Shown: positions 1 through 5,851, counted from the first letter of the stretch. The stretch is 9,911 nucleotides of DNA from Ktedonobacterales bacterium (GCA_025450405.1 JANWHL010000074.1:1-9911); one strand, 5' to 3'. Notes: generated from the letters alone by a model not told the origin. Translations and numbers: made by a program.

Positions 1-364
1 CGAGGCGGCGGATGCCGCGAGCGAAGGTCTGGCAGCCACGCGGCCCTCGGGCCATTTTCAGGAGAATCTCCCGAAAATAGCCTCACGGTTGAGCCACCGC
101 TGCCCTGCCCGCGTATATTTTCGGGCCCATCGCTGACGGCGCGCCGTCATGGGGCTTCAATCGGGTTGATGGCTCGCGGGTTCCAGGCACCCGAAGGGTC
201 CAGGCACCGGAAGACGCTGCTGGAAGCCTCCGGCGATCAAGGCCACCGGCGTGGCGTATCCAGAAATGGCATGAGATGAGAGGGCGGCAAGGGGCATCGG
301 CGGGGCTAATCCAGACGTCGGCCTCCACGGCACTGGCGCTAAAGATCTGGTCTTGGGGGCTGGT
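1..364. other. intergenic region with hairpins, no gene seen
   Basis: No reading frame here looks like protein; the longest minus-strand frame (328 to 83) is compositionally random. Three structures are visible. An imperfect hairpin at 54-78 pairs ATTTTC with GAAAAT around GGAG/CTCC. GCCCG and CGGGC pair across 107-126. A perfect 16-bp palindrome, TGACGGCGCGCCGTCA, lies at 134-149. No hairpin followed by a T-run is seen on either strand, so no intrinsic terminator for the neighbouring minus-strand gene can be named. A short hairpin GGCCAC/GTGGC at 241-255 is followed by CCAGAAATGGCATGAGA, resembling sequence at 1709-1725. Confidence 0.5.
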
Positions 365-829
365 TCAATTGCCGGCGGGTGCCGGCTGATCGACGGTGAC
401 GTCGACGCGCACATCAGGGGTCGCGACCGCGACCGTGCCATAGAGCGGTCACCGGTGGCGGAACGCGTCGATCAGGGTTTCCGCCTGGTCCTGGGTCACG
501 CCGCCGAGGTGGAACTGGAGGTGGACGGCGTTGAAGAGGTTGACATCCGGCCGGACTGGGTGGGCGGGGTCCATCGTGCCGCGGATGGCGACGGAGACGG
601 TGGTAAGGGGTATGGACTGGGCGCGAGCGATGGTCTGAAGCAGCTCGACGCCGCACGAGGCGACGGCGGAGAGGAAGAGCTCGGAGGGTGTGACTTCCTC
701 ACCGGGGCAGCCGTTGTGGACGGGGCCATCCACGATGTAGTGATGGTCGCGGACACTGGCGAGGACCCGGCCAAAGATGTCGGTTGAGCGGGCCGCGACG
801 TCATACTGTCGCACGGCGGGCTGTGCCAT
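365..829 (-). CDS. OsmC/Ohr-family protein, probable selenoprotein (in-frame TGA at 449-451 read as selenocysteine)
   Basis: OsmC/Ohr proteins are cytosolic thiol peroxidases that reduce organic hydroperoxides with two conserved cysteines. Seen here: the N-terminal strands, the core helix motif TPSELFLSAVASC with the first Cys (about residue 56), and later LIDAFRHR followed by TGA. The same frame continues PLYGTVAVATPDVRVDV and ends at TGA 365-367. Family members carry Cys-Pro at this point (typically RCP followed by a short hydrophobic stretch), so the TGA replaces the second redox Cys (residue 127 of 154). A GGUC-loop hairpin lies just downstream. The start at 829 is chosen because GGAGG lies 7 nt upstream; an ATG at 847 has no Shine-Dalgarno. 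A weak -10 (ATTAAT, 853-858) would place transcription start between the two ATGs. A gene caller would stop at 449 and lose 27 residues. Alternatives are a nonsense mutation or sequencing error from TGC/TGT. The family call is confident; selenocysteine is inference. Confidence 0.85.
419..434 (-). promoter_or_regulatory. candidate bacterial SECIS hairpin downstream of the in-frame TGA
   Basis: On the minus strand, 14 nt after the TGA, GGTCGC (434-429) pairs perfectly with GCGACC (424-419) around a GGTC tetraloop (428-425). The loop begins 20 nt after the TGA. As known for E. coli fdhF, the SelB-binding SECIS has a GGUC apical loop on a short stem about 18 nt after UGA. Loop identity and spacing both match. 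A competing pairing exists: GACCGC, starting within the TGA, with GCGGTC (430-425). Confidence 0.65.
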
Positions 830-840
830 GGGTTTGCCTC
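824..840 (-). promoter_or_regulatory. Shine-Dalgarno deciding the OsmC-family start
   Basis: On the minus strand GGAGG stands 7 nt before the ATG at 829-827. The more upstream ATG at 847-845 is preceded by CCATTAATCCTCG, with no ribosome-binding sequence. The translated start is therefore taken as 829. Confidence 0.7.
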
Positions 841-874
841 CGGTCATCGAGGATTAATGGGGATGTGGTTGAGG

Positions 875-902
875 GACGGAAGGTTCACGACGGAGGGTTC
901 AC
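875..902 (-). repeat. tandem 14-bp direct repeat upstream of the OsmC-family gene, possible operator
   Basis: GACGGAAGGTTCAC (875-888) is followed immediately by GACGGAGGGTTCAC (889-902), a 13 of 14 match. The pair lies 46-73 bp upstream of the gene start. It would overlap the -35 region if the weak -10 at 853-858 is used. No regulator gene is nearby, so an operator role is only a guess. Confidence 0.45.
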
Positions 903-946
903 AATGGGGACACAGAGGACACGGAGGCCAGAAAAAGGACCAGAGT

Positions 947-986
947 GGTCCTCACCCCCTCTCCCCGCGGGGAGAGGGGGAGCCAG
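947..986 (+). repeat. dispersed palindromic repeat, type A copy 1
   Basis: Leader GGTCCTCA is followed by a perfect inverted repeat (955-980) with 12-bp arms CCCCCTCTCCCC around a 2-nt centre, then AGCCAG. The same leader, palindrome and GAGCCAG end recur at 7881-7949. It is a GC-rich REP-like element with no coding capacity of its own. Confidence 0.75.
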
Positions 987-990
987 AAGT

Positions 991-1039
991 GTCCTCTCCC
1001 CCCGGCCCCCTCTCCATTGCGATGGCGAGGGGGAGGCAG
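991..1039 (+). repeat. dispersed palindromic repeat, type B copy 1
   Basis: This element has a hairpin at 1006-1033 with outer arms CCCCCTC/GAGGGGG and inner arms CCAT/ATGG around TGCG. It is followed by AGGCAG. The hairpin is base-for-base identical to the one at 4553-4580, so the two are recent or conserved copies of one element. It sits directly behind the type A copy. Confidence 0.75.
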
Positions 1040-1567
1040 AAGGACGGCCGCAAGGGCGAAGGGGAGCCAGAGAGCGGAAGCGCGAGGGAGGCTACGGCTG
1101 GCCCGGACCGGGCGACGCGCGCCAGTTTGGTCGTACGTCGGGGTCGGGGGGATTGCGAGCGCACAGCCGGTTGTGGTGCGTGGTGGTATGAGACCACCGA
1201 AGAGGGGCTAGCGGCAAGGAGAATGGTGGACTACCTCAGCGAAACGGGGCTGGCCGGCGCGGATGAGAAAGCTCACATCGTCCTCTAATGGCACTCTTAA
1301 GCCGGCGCGGTATCGTTGACCGTACTGGTTGACGCACATGGATCGCGCTGGTTGACCAGGATGGGGCATCACGGCCAGTGACGGCGCGCAGGGACGCCCG
1401 AGGACGGCGACCCATGACGGCGGACCGGCGACGGCGGGCAGGGACGCCCGCCGCCGGGTGCGGGCCCGAGGATGGACCCGCGGGTGTATTCTGGCGGTGA
1501 GAACCGCGGCCAGGGGCATCCAACCACGAGGTCCCCAGCCGCGAAGTCACGAAGTTTCGAGGCGACG

Positions 1568-1710
1568 GGTCTCCCCCGGAGACCCTCTGAAGACGCGGCG
1601 GGCGTCCGCCGGACGCCCCGACGAAGCCCGCGGCTACGAAGGCCACCTGCGTGGCCTCGGCGGAGTGGTATGAGGCGTCTAGCGACGAAGGCTCGCGGCT
1701 TGGCCGAGCC
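1568..1710. repeat. cluster of four perfect stem-loops
   Basis: Four hairpins lie in 143 bp: GGTCTCC/GGAGACC (1568-1584), GGGCGTCC/GGACGCCC (1600-1618), GGCCAC/GTGGCC (1641-1656) and GGCTCG/CGAGCC (1690-1710). Loops are 3, 3, 4 and 9 nt. The stretch just upstream of the third (ACGAAGCCCGCGGCTACGAA) looks like an intergenic repeat type familiar from GC-rich Chloroflexota-like genomes, though that is from memory. The last hairpin ends about 15 bp before the ribosome-binding site of the next gene, so it could lie in its leader. Confidence 0.5.
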
Positions 1711-1736
1711 AGAAACGGTATGAGAGGAGACGGCGG

Positions 1737-2267
1737 GTGGATGAGGAACGGGATCCGCTGGCGCCGCCACCGGGAACACCGCCGCATAGCGCCTGGGGCG
1801 CCGTGCCACCGCCCGCGGGGCCGCCGGCGTTGGGAACGCCCGCCGGGGGATGGGGGGCGCCGGGCGGGAATGCTGGCCAGCCGGGTCTGGAGCCGTGGGC
1901 GTCGGGGGGCACACCGGCGCCGAACTCGAGCCGGCTCGAGCCGGGATTGCCAACCGCCGCGCCAGGCACGCCGCCGGATAGGAGGCTCTCGAAGCGGGAG
2001 GCGCTGGCGCGCGTCGGCAAACTCAAGCGCATGATCGTCGCCGGGTCGGTCGCCGCGTTCGCGATACTGGCCGGGCTCGCGGCCGGGCATGTGACCGGGG
2101 TAACGGCGGCGTCATCGGGCGGAGGCGCCACGACGCCGGGCCTGGCCCCGACCGCGCAGCCGGATGACGGCGGCGGCTTCTTTGGGAACCAGCCTGGGGG
2201 ATTCGGTATTGGGAACAACGGGAACAACGGAGGGCAGCCGCCCGTCTCGGGGACCAGCGTCTCCTGA
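1737..2267 (+). CDS. proline-rich single-pass membrane protein, first gene of the ApbE/heme operon
   Basis: 176 residues, family not recognised. It starts at GTG with AGGAG 7 nt upstream. Residues 1-80 are Pro/Gly/Ala-rich and presumably disordered. A basic stretch (81-98, RRLSKREALARVGKLKR) precedes one hydrophobic segment (about 99-119). The positive charge suggests the N-terminal part is cytoplasmic. The outside tail (120-176) is Gly/Asn/Thr-rich with no known domain. Right after the membrane segment is SSGGGATT, which loosely resembles the (S/T)GAT box that ApbE enzymes flavinylate, but it lacks the usual Asp and has Gly before GAT. The downstream ApbE gene begins within about 40 bp, so the two are probably cotranscribed. 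A structural or anchoring role in the redox unit is possible; nothing firmer can be said. Confidence 0.75.
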   Translation: MDEERDPLAPPPGTPPHSAWGAVPPPAGPPALGTPAGGWGAPGGNAGQPGLEPWASGGTPAPNSSRLEPGLPTAAPGTPPDRRLSKREALARVGKLKRMIVAGSVAAFAILAGLAAGHVTGVTAASSGGGATTPGLAPTAQPDDGGGFFGNQPGGFGIGNNGNNGGQPPVSGTSVS

Positions 2268-2289
2268 GCGCGCGCCAGTGGGGGACGCG

Positions 2290-2319
2290 GTGGCGGAGGA
2301 CGCAGTGGCGGAGGACGCG
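2290..2319 (+). repeat. tandem 15-bp repeat carrying two alternative ApbE starts
   Basis: GTGGCGGAGGACGCA is followed directly by GTGGCGGAGGACGCG. Each unit contains a GTG codon and a GGAGG, so the first unit supplies a Shine-Dalgarno 5 nt before the GTG of the second. A degenerate third unit (2278-2289) precedes them. The repeat encodes VAEDA units if translated. Confidence 0.6.
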
Positions 2320-3291
2320 CCACGCGAGTGGCACAAGCCGGACGATTTGGCGCGCGAGACGTTCGCCGCGATGGGCACGACCGTCGAGGTGCTGCTGCCG
2401 GCCGAGCGGTTGGACGCGGCGGCGGGAGTCCGGGCGCTCTTCGCCACCTGGGAGGCGGCGCTGAGCCGGTTTCGGACGGATTCTGAGCTGTCGGCCCTGA
2501 ACCGGCGGGCGGGTGAGTCGGTGGCTGTGAGCCCGCTGCTCTTCGAGGTGCTCGAGACGGCGCTCGCGGCGGCGCGCGCAACCGGCGGCCTCTATGATCC
2601 CACGCTGTTGCGGCAGATCATACGGGTGGGCTATGACCGTTCCTTCGACGACCTCCCCACGCTGGTCGGCGATGCTCCGGGGCTGAGTGTGCCCTGCGGT
2701 TCCTGGCGTCTGATCCAGATCGACACGACACGGCGGCGGGTCACGCTGCCGCGCGGCGATGGGCTCGACTTCGGCGGCATCGCCAAGGGCATGGCGGTGG
2801 ATGCCGCGCTGCGGCGGCTGGAGGCGAGCGGGGTGGAGACCGCATTGGTGAACGCCGGTGGAGATCTGGCCGTGCTGGGCGTGCCGCGCGGCCTAGATGC
2901 GTGGCCGATCGCCGTGCCCGGCGTCGCGGAGAGCTGGACGCTGCCGCTGCGGTCGGGCGCCGTGGCGACCTCGGGCGTCGCGCGGCGGCACTGGCGGCAG
3001 GGCGAGCGCGAACGCCACCACTTGCTTGATCCGCGGACGGGGGAGCCGGCGGTGTCCGGGCTGTGGTCGGTAACGGCGGTTGCGGGGCGCTGCGCGCGCG
3101 CCGAGGTGGCGGCGAAGGTAGCCTTTGTCCTCGGCGAAGAGGCCGGCGCCCGTTGGATCTCCGAGCAGCGCCTGGCGGGGGTGCTCGTGCGCGCGGATGG
3201 GCATTCGCGCGCGGCGGGCGCATGGCCGGCGAGCATCCTGGAGACGCCCACGCGGCCGGCGGAGCCCGCGAGCCGGGAGGTGGCGGGATGA
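2305..3291 (+). CDS. apbE: ApbE-family FAD:protein FMN transferase
   Basis: ApbE transfers FMN from FAD to a Thr or Ser of an acceptor protein, normally on the outer side of the membrane. Family motifs appear in order over 328 residues: AMGT (22-25), SRF...SELSALNR (54-67), GGLYDPTL (94-101), DFGGIAKGMAVD (155-166), NAGGDL (183-188), SGVARRHW (223-230) and HLLDPRTGEPA (239-249). The usual metal-site signature, roughly ADALAT, reads here as ARAEVAAK, with Glu267 and Lys271 in place of Asp and Thr. No signal peptide or lipobox is visible, so location is unclear. GTG 2305 is chosen for its GGAGG at 5 nt; GTGs at 2278 and 2290 are also in frame. The frame is open back to 2164 but that would overlap the upstream gene by about 100 bp. 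The stop overlaps the next start in ATGA. Length is normal for the family. Confidence 0.9.
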   Translation: MAEDAPREWHKPDDLARETFAAMGTTVEVLLPAERLDAAAGVRALFATWEAALSRFRTDSELSALNRRAGESVAVSPLLFEVLETALAAARATGGLYDPTLLRQIIRVGYDRSFDDLPTLVGDAPGLSVPCGSWRLIQIDTTRRRVTLPRGDGLDFGGIAKGMAVDAALRRLEASGVETALVNAGGDLAVLGVPRGLDAWPIAVPGVAESWTLPLRSGAVATSGVARRHWRQGERERHHLLDPRTGEPAVSGLWSVTAVAGRCARAEVAAKVAFVLGEEAGARWISEQRLAGVLVRADGHSRAAGAWPASILETPTRPAEPASREVAG

Positions 3292-4457
3292 GCGCGTGGG
3301 AGGCGATCACATGGGATGCCACGCGGGCGGGCGGCTTCACCGCCTATGCGCTGCTGACGCTCTCGGTCGTGTTAGGACTGATGCTGTCGGCGCAGGTGCA
3401 GTCACCGCGCTGGCCGCGGGTCATCAATGACCAGCTGCACACGTTCGTGACGCTGGTCGCGCTGGTCTTCACCGGCATTCACGTGTTCGGCGCCTGGATC
3501 GACCCGTTCATGCGCTTTGATTGGACGGAGGTGTTTGTGCCCTTTGTCAGCCACTATCGGCCGCTGTGGATGGCGCTGGGCATTGTGGGCACGTATCTCG
3601 GGATCGCGATCGGCCTGAGCACGTGGCTGCGCCCGTATATTGGCTATTCGTGGTGGCGACGCCTGCACGAGCTGACCCTGGTGGTCTATGGGCTGGTGAC
3701 GGCGCATGGGCTGGCCACGGGCAGCGACACCCGGACGGTGTGGGGCGTGGCGATCTATGGCGTGAGTGTCCTGGTGGTGGGCATGCTGCTGGCCGTGCGC
3801 CTGCTGGTGCCCGTCGCGCCGCGTGGGCGCGCGCATCCCGCGCTGGCGGGCCTGCTAGGTCTGGTGACGCTGGCGGGGGTGGCGTGGACGGTTTCGGGTC
3901 CGCTGCAACCGGGCTGGAACACGGTCGCCAATAACGGACAGGGGTCCGGCGCGCGCGGGGACGTCGGTACGGCCGGCCAGGCGGCGACTGGCCAGGCGCC
4001 CGGCGCGCGCGACCCGTTCGCGGCCGGGTTCAGCGATGCGGCGCGAGGGACGCTTGCTCATACGGGGCCGGACGCCAATGGGAACGTCACGCTGGAGCTG
4101 AAGCTCACCCTGACCGGGCAGGCGCCGGGCACCCTCGACATCCGGCTCGCGGGCCAGCAGTACGAGCCGGGCGGGGGTGATGTCTCGGTCACGACCACGG
4201 CGGTGACGCTGGCGAGCACGACGGGCGCGCCGCTCTACCGCGGGCAGGTGACCCGGCTCTCGACCAGAGACACCTGGCATGTCGGCGCGCTGCTGGGCGG
4301 GAGCGGCGCCGCGACCGGGCTCGACGTGCGCGCGGACTTTGTGGTGGACGGCGGTGATCAGGTCAGTGGGCAGGTCACGGCGGTGCCGGTGACGAACAAT
4401 GGTGGGCATCAAGCGCCGGCCGGCGCCACGCCTAGTCCGGTCGGCGTCTCGGAGTAG
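3288..4457 (+). CDS. ferric-reductase-like transmembrane di-heme protein with C-terminal extracytoplasmic domain
   Basis: 389 residues. About six membrane helices are visible (near 16-34, 50-70, 92-113, 124-143, 152-176, 184-203). His51/His65 (spacing X13) and His127/His140 (X12) fall on two of these helices, the bis-heme b pattern of the ferric reductase/YedZ-MsrQ superfamily. No cytosolic FAD/NAD(P)H domain follows, so electrons must come from elsewhere. Instead residues about 205-389 form a soluble tail: a Gly/Ala/Gln linker (215-250), then a region of alternating strands rich in Thr and Val (about 255-370), then a Pro/Gly end. An odd or even number of helices decides its side; six plus the N-terminus inside would place it in the cytoplasm, while five helices or an outside N-terminus would place it outside. 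Composition favours outside. GGGAGG lies 7 nt before ATG, and the start overlaps the ApbE stop, implying translational coupling. Confidence 0.85.
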   Translation: MSAWEAITWDATRAGGFTAYALLTLSVVLGLMLSAQVQSPRWPRVINDQLHTFVTLVALVFTGIHVFGAWIDPFMRFDWTEVFVPFVSHYRPLWMALGIVGTYLGIAIGLSTWLRPYIGYSWWRRLHELTLVVYGLVTAHGLATGSDTRTVWGVAIYGVSVLVVGMLLAVRLLVPVAPRGRAHPALAGLLGLVTLAGVAWTVSGPLQPGWNTVANNGQGSGARGDVGTAGQAATGQAPGARDPFAAGFSDAARGTLAHTGPDANGNVTLELKLTLTGQAPGTLDIRLAGQQYEPGGGDVSVTTTAVTLASTTGAPLYRGQVTRLSTRDTWHVGALLGGSGAATGLDVRADFVVDGGDQVSGQVTAVPVTNNGGHQAPAGATPSPVGVSE

Positions 4458-4480
4458 GGTCCACTCCCCTCGGGGACCTC

Positions 4481-4536
4481 ACCCCCCAGCCCCCAGTGGG
4501 GGACCCCAGCCCCCAGTGGGGGACCCCAGCCCCCAG
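4481..4536 (+). repeat. 20-bp tandem repeat, nearly three units
   Basis: The units start at 4481, 4501 and 4521, with core CCCAGCCCCCAGTGGG; the third is cut short. Within each unit CCCCCAGTGGGGG can fold on itself. The unit resembles the leader of the adjoining palindromic repeat (GGGACCTCACCCCC), so it may have arisen by slippage of that leader. It is too short and spacerless to be a CRISPR array. Confidence 0.7.
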
Positions 4537-4586
4537 GGACCTCACCCCCCGGCCCCCTCTCCATTGCGATGGCGAGGGGGAGGCAG
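4537..4586 (+). repeat. dispersed palindromic repeat, type B copy 2
   Basis: Leader GGGACCTCA is followed by the hairpin 4553-4580, identical to that at 1006-1033, then AGGCAG. It lies in the same orientation as the other four copies in the window. Confidence 0.75.
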
Positions 4587-4643
4587 ACAGGCGAGAGGCG
4601 CGGCTAGGGGCGGTGGGGGCGGTAGAGGCGGTGTGGCGGGCAT

Positions 4644-4763
4644 GCGGAATTGCAGTTCCGCGTGCCAGTGTCAAGGCGGCGGGCCGCCAGCGAGACGGCT
4701 GAAAATGGGCGCAACCACGGGCGAGCGCGCGTGTATGGCGAGGAGGCGGAATTGAAGTTCCGC
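4644..4763. repeat. pair of matching small hairpins, GCGGAA/TTCCGC
   Basis: GCGGAA-TTGCAG-TTCCGC (4644-4661) and GCGGAA-TTGAAG-TTCCGC (4746-4763) differ at one loop base, and CGTG follows each stem. They are 102 bp apart in the same orientation. They are A/T-richer than their surroundings and could bound a small non-autonomous element or be protein-binding sites. Nothing else in the 84 bp between them is recognisable. Confidence 0.55.
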
Positions 4764-4978
4764 GTGGAATCATGCTGCCGGTGGGGTGGGTGGTGGAGGC
4801 GGGAGGCGGCGGACTATATGCGAGGGAATCATGGGCTGGCGGGGTGGTGGGGCGAGACGGCGCCTGGAGGACGCGGGTAAGGTGCCGGGCGGGGTGGCGG
4901 CGCGGGCAGGTGGGTCTCCGCCCAGGCGGCCGGGCTGGCCGCGGACGTTGGATGGCCCCGCGGGCCAAGCGGGGCGGA

Positions 4979-5007
4979 TTGCCAGGTAGCGACGCCTGTG
5001 GTATGCT
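4979..5007 (+). promoter_or_regulatory. sigma-70-type promoter of the ConA-like membrane protein gene
   Basis: TTGCCA (4979-4984) and TATGCT (5002-5007) are separated by 17 nt, the optimal spacing. Each matches four or five of six consensus bases. The start codon lies 61 nt beyond the -10. An 18-bp box, GGCCGCGGACGTTGGATG (4937-4954), sits upstream and recurs at 6061. Confidence 0.5.
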
Positions 5008-5068
5008 GGCGCGGCTGAATGAGCTCCGGGCGTGGACGTGGGCGCGGGGTGGTGGGGGAGAGGTTGGC

Positions 5069-5851
5069 ATGGCGGCACAACGCGAGGCGCGCTCGGACCC
5101 ACCGATGCGGCGCGCCGAGGCCGGACGCGATGGTCGACGTGCTTCCGGACATGTCCCGCCACGGCGTCGCCGCACCTCGCCGTGGATGATCATGTTGTAC
5201 CTGGCGCTTGGCGCCACCTCGACTGTATTCGGCGCGCTCGGCTTTATTCTGTTCGCGAACGCCATGGGCCTGCGACCGCCGGGGGCGCCATCGCCCGCCG
5301 CGAGCGTGTCGCCCACGGCCGTAACCCAGTTCGCCGACGCACTGGCCGCTAACACCAATCGGTGGCTGGACAGTGCTCAGTGTCATTTCACTGGGGGAGC
5401 CTATCACGCGCTCCCAGGCGCTGGGTCCGGCAGTGTGGTTTGCCTCGCGCCGGTAGGCACCTTCGGCGACTTCGACCTCAGTGTCACCGCGAGCCCCGCC
5501 GCTGGCCCGGTCACGGCGCCGTATGGGCTCGCCTTTCGGCGCACTGGGCCGGGCGACTTCTACATCTTCTCGGTGGACGCCGAGGGCCTGGCGTGGATGG
5601 GCAAGTATGCTAACGGCCAGTATCAGAAGCTCACCCCATACTGGCCGGCGACCGGCTTCGTGGCGGGGCTGGGGAAGCCAAACGGCCTGCGCGTCACGGC
5701 AAACGGGTCCACGATCACCGGCTATGTGGATGGCAAGCGTGTGGGCACGCTGACCGACTCGACGTACGCGACCGGGGAAGTTGGGCTCTACTCTGGGGCT
5801 GATACGCTCGACGTCGCCTACTCCAATTTCGCCGTGGCCGTGGCACCGTAA
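5069..5851 (+). CDS. single-pass membrane protein with extracytoplasmic concanavalin A-like (LamG/DUF1080-type) domain
   Basis: 260 residues. The N-terminal 38 residues are Arg-rich and cytoplasmic, followed by one membrane helix (about 39-64), a Pro/Ala linker (66-85) and a jelly-roll-type domain (about 88-257). Features of that domain are YGLAFRRTG...FYIFSVDAEG...WMGKY (152-180), NGLRVTANGSTITGYVDGKRVG (205-226) and TGEVGLYSG...DVAYSNFAV (235-256). This pattern is common in Chloroflexota surface proteins and resembles DUF1080/family 16-like glycan-binding or glycan-cleaving folds. No obvious catalytic Glu pair is seen, so binding or sensing is as likely as hydrolysis. Cys105 and Cys125 could form a disulfide. 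ATG 5069 is chosen because GGAG lies 8 nt upstream and the frame before it reads as noise. The gene appears monocistronic. Confidence 0.85.
   Translation: MAAQREARSDPPMRRAEAGRDGRRASGHVPPRRRRTSPWMIMLYLALGATSTVFGALGFILFANAMGLRPPGAPSPAASVSPTAVTQFADALAANTNRWLDSAQCHFTGGAYHALPGAGSGSVVCLAPVGTFGDFDLSVTASPAAGPVTAPYGLAFRRTGPGDFYIFSVDAEGLAWMGKYANGQYQKLTPYWPATGFVAGLGKPNGLRVTANGSTITGYVDGKRVGTLTDSTYATGEVGLYSGADTLDVAYSNFAVAVAP

Larger units (their letters stand above)
903..1736. other. long intergenic region with repeats and hairpins, no gene
   Basis: About 830 bp between the OsmC-family gene and the plus-strand operon. It holds two dispersed palindromic repeats (947-1039, listed separately), a GGTGGT/ACCACC hairpin (1182-1198), three GTTGAC hexamers (1315, 1328, 1351) and a 21-bp direct repeat spaced 50 bp apart (1380-1400 and 1430-1450, one mismatch, core GCAGGGACGCCCG). 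A string of perfect hairpins follows at 1568-1710. Open frames across it on both strands are rich in Arg, Pro and Gly and look like random GC-rich translation. No transposase or RNA gene is recognised. Confidence 0.5.
4458..5068. other. intergenic region with tandem repeats, REP-like copy, hairpin pair and promoter
   Basis: No convincing gene in about 610 bp. From left to right it holds a GGTCC/GGACC pairing just after the stop (4458-4479), a 20-bp tandem repeat (4481-4536), a type B palindromic repeat (4537-4586), two matching GCGGAA/TTCCGC hairpins (4644-4661, 4746-4763) and the promoter of the next gene. No U-tract terminator is visible behind the heme-protein gene. The long open frame starting at 4772 only becomes protein-like after 5069. 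Confidence 0.5.

Noticed and set aside
449..451. Treating the OsmC-family gene as a simple truncated gene or pseudogene
   Set aside because: The frame beyond the TGA is intact and family-like to a normal end, and a SECIS-like hairpin follows. A sequencing error or fresh nonsense mutation remains possible but explains less.
353..787. Open frame of 144 codons on the plus strand opposite the OsmC-family gene
   Set aside because: It is the antisense shadow of a clear OsmC protein, with Gly/Asp/Val-rich composition and no family motif.
857..1288. Plus-strand frame of 143 codons upstream of the operon
   Set aside because: It reads through two palindromic repeats and has no recognisable domain. 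The short ATG frame at 1223 has AAGGAG too close to the start and no supporting homology.
1315..1356. Three GTTGAC hexamers as -35 boxes or an insertion-sequence end
   Set aside because: No -10 hexamer lies at 16-18 nt from any of them and no transposase or terminal repeat is visible nearby.
1236..2090. Minus-strand frame of 284 codons
   Set aside because: Arg/Pro-rich translation, overlaps the membrane-protein gene and the hairpin cluster; typical GC-rich artefact.
4481..4536. CRISPR-like array
   Set aside because: The units are 20 bp in direct contact without spacers and no cas gene is present.
4772..5068. Longer start for the ConA-like membrane protein
   Set aside because: The extra 99 residues are Gly/Arg noise that would run over a hairpin repeat boundary and the promoter at 4979-5007; ATG 5069 has its own ribosome-binding site.
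4432..5358. Minus-strand frame of 308 codons
   Set aside because: Covers intergenic repeats and the start of the ConA-like gene; composition is Pro/Arg/Ala noise.
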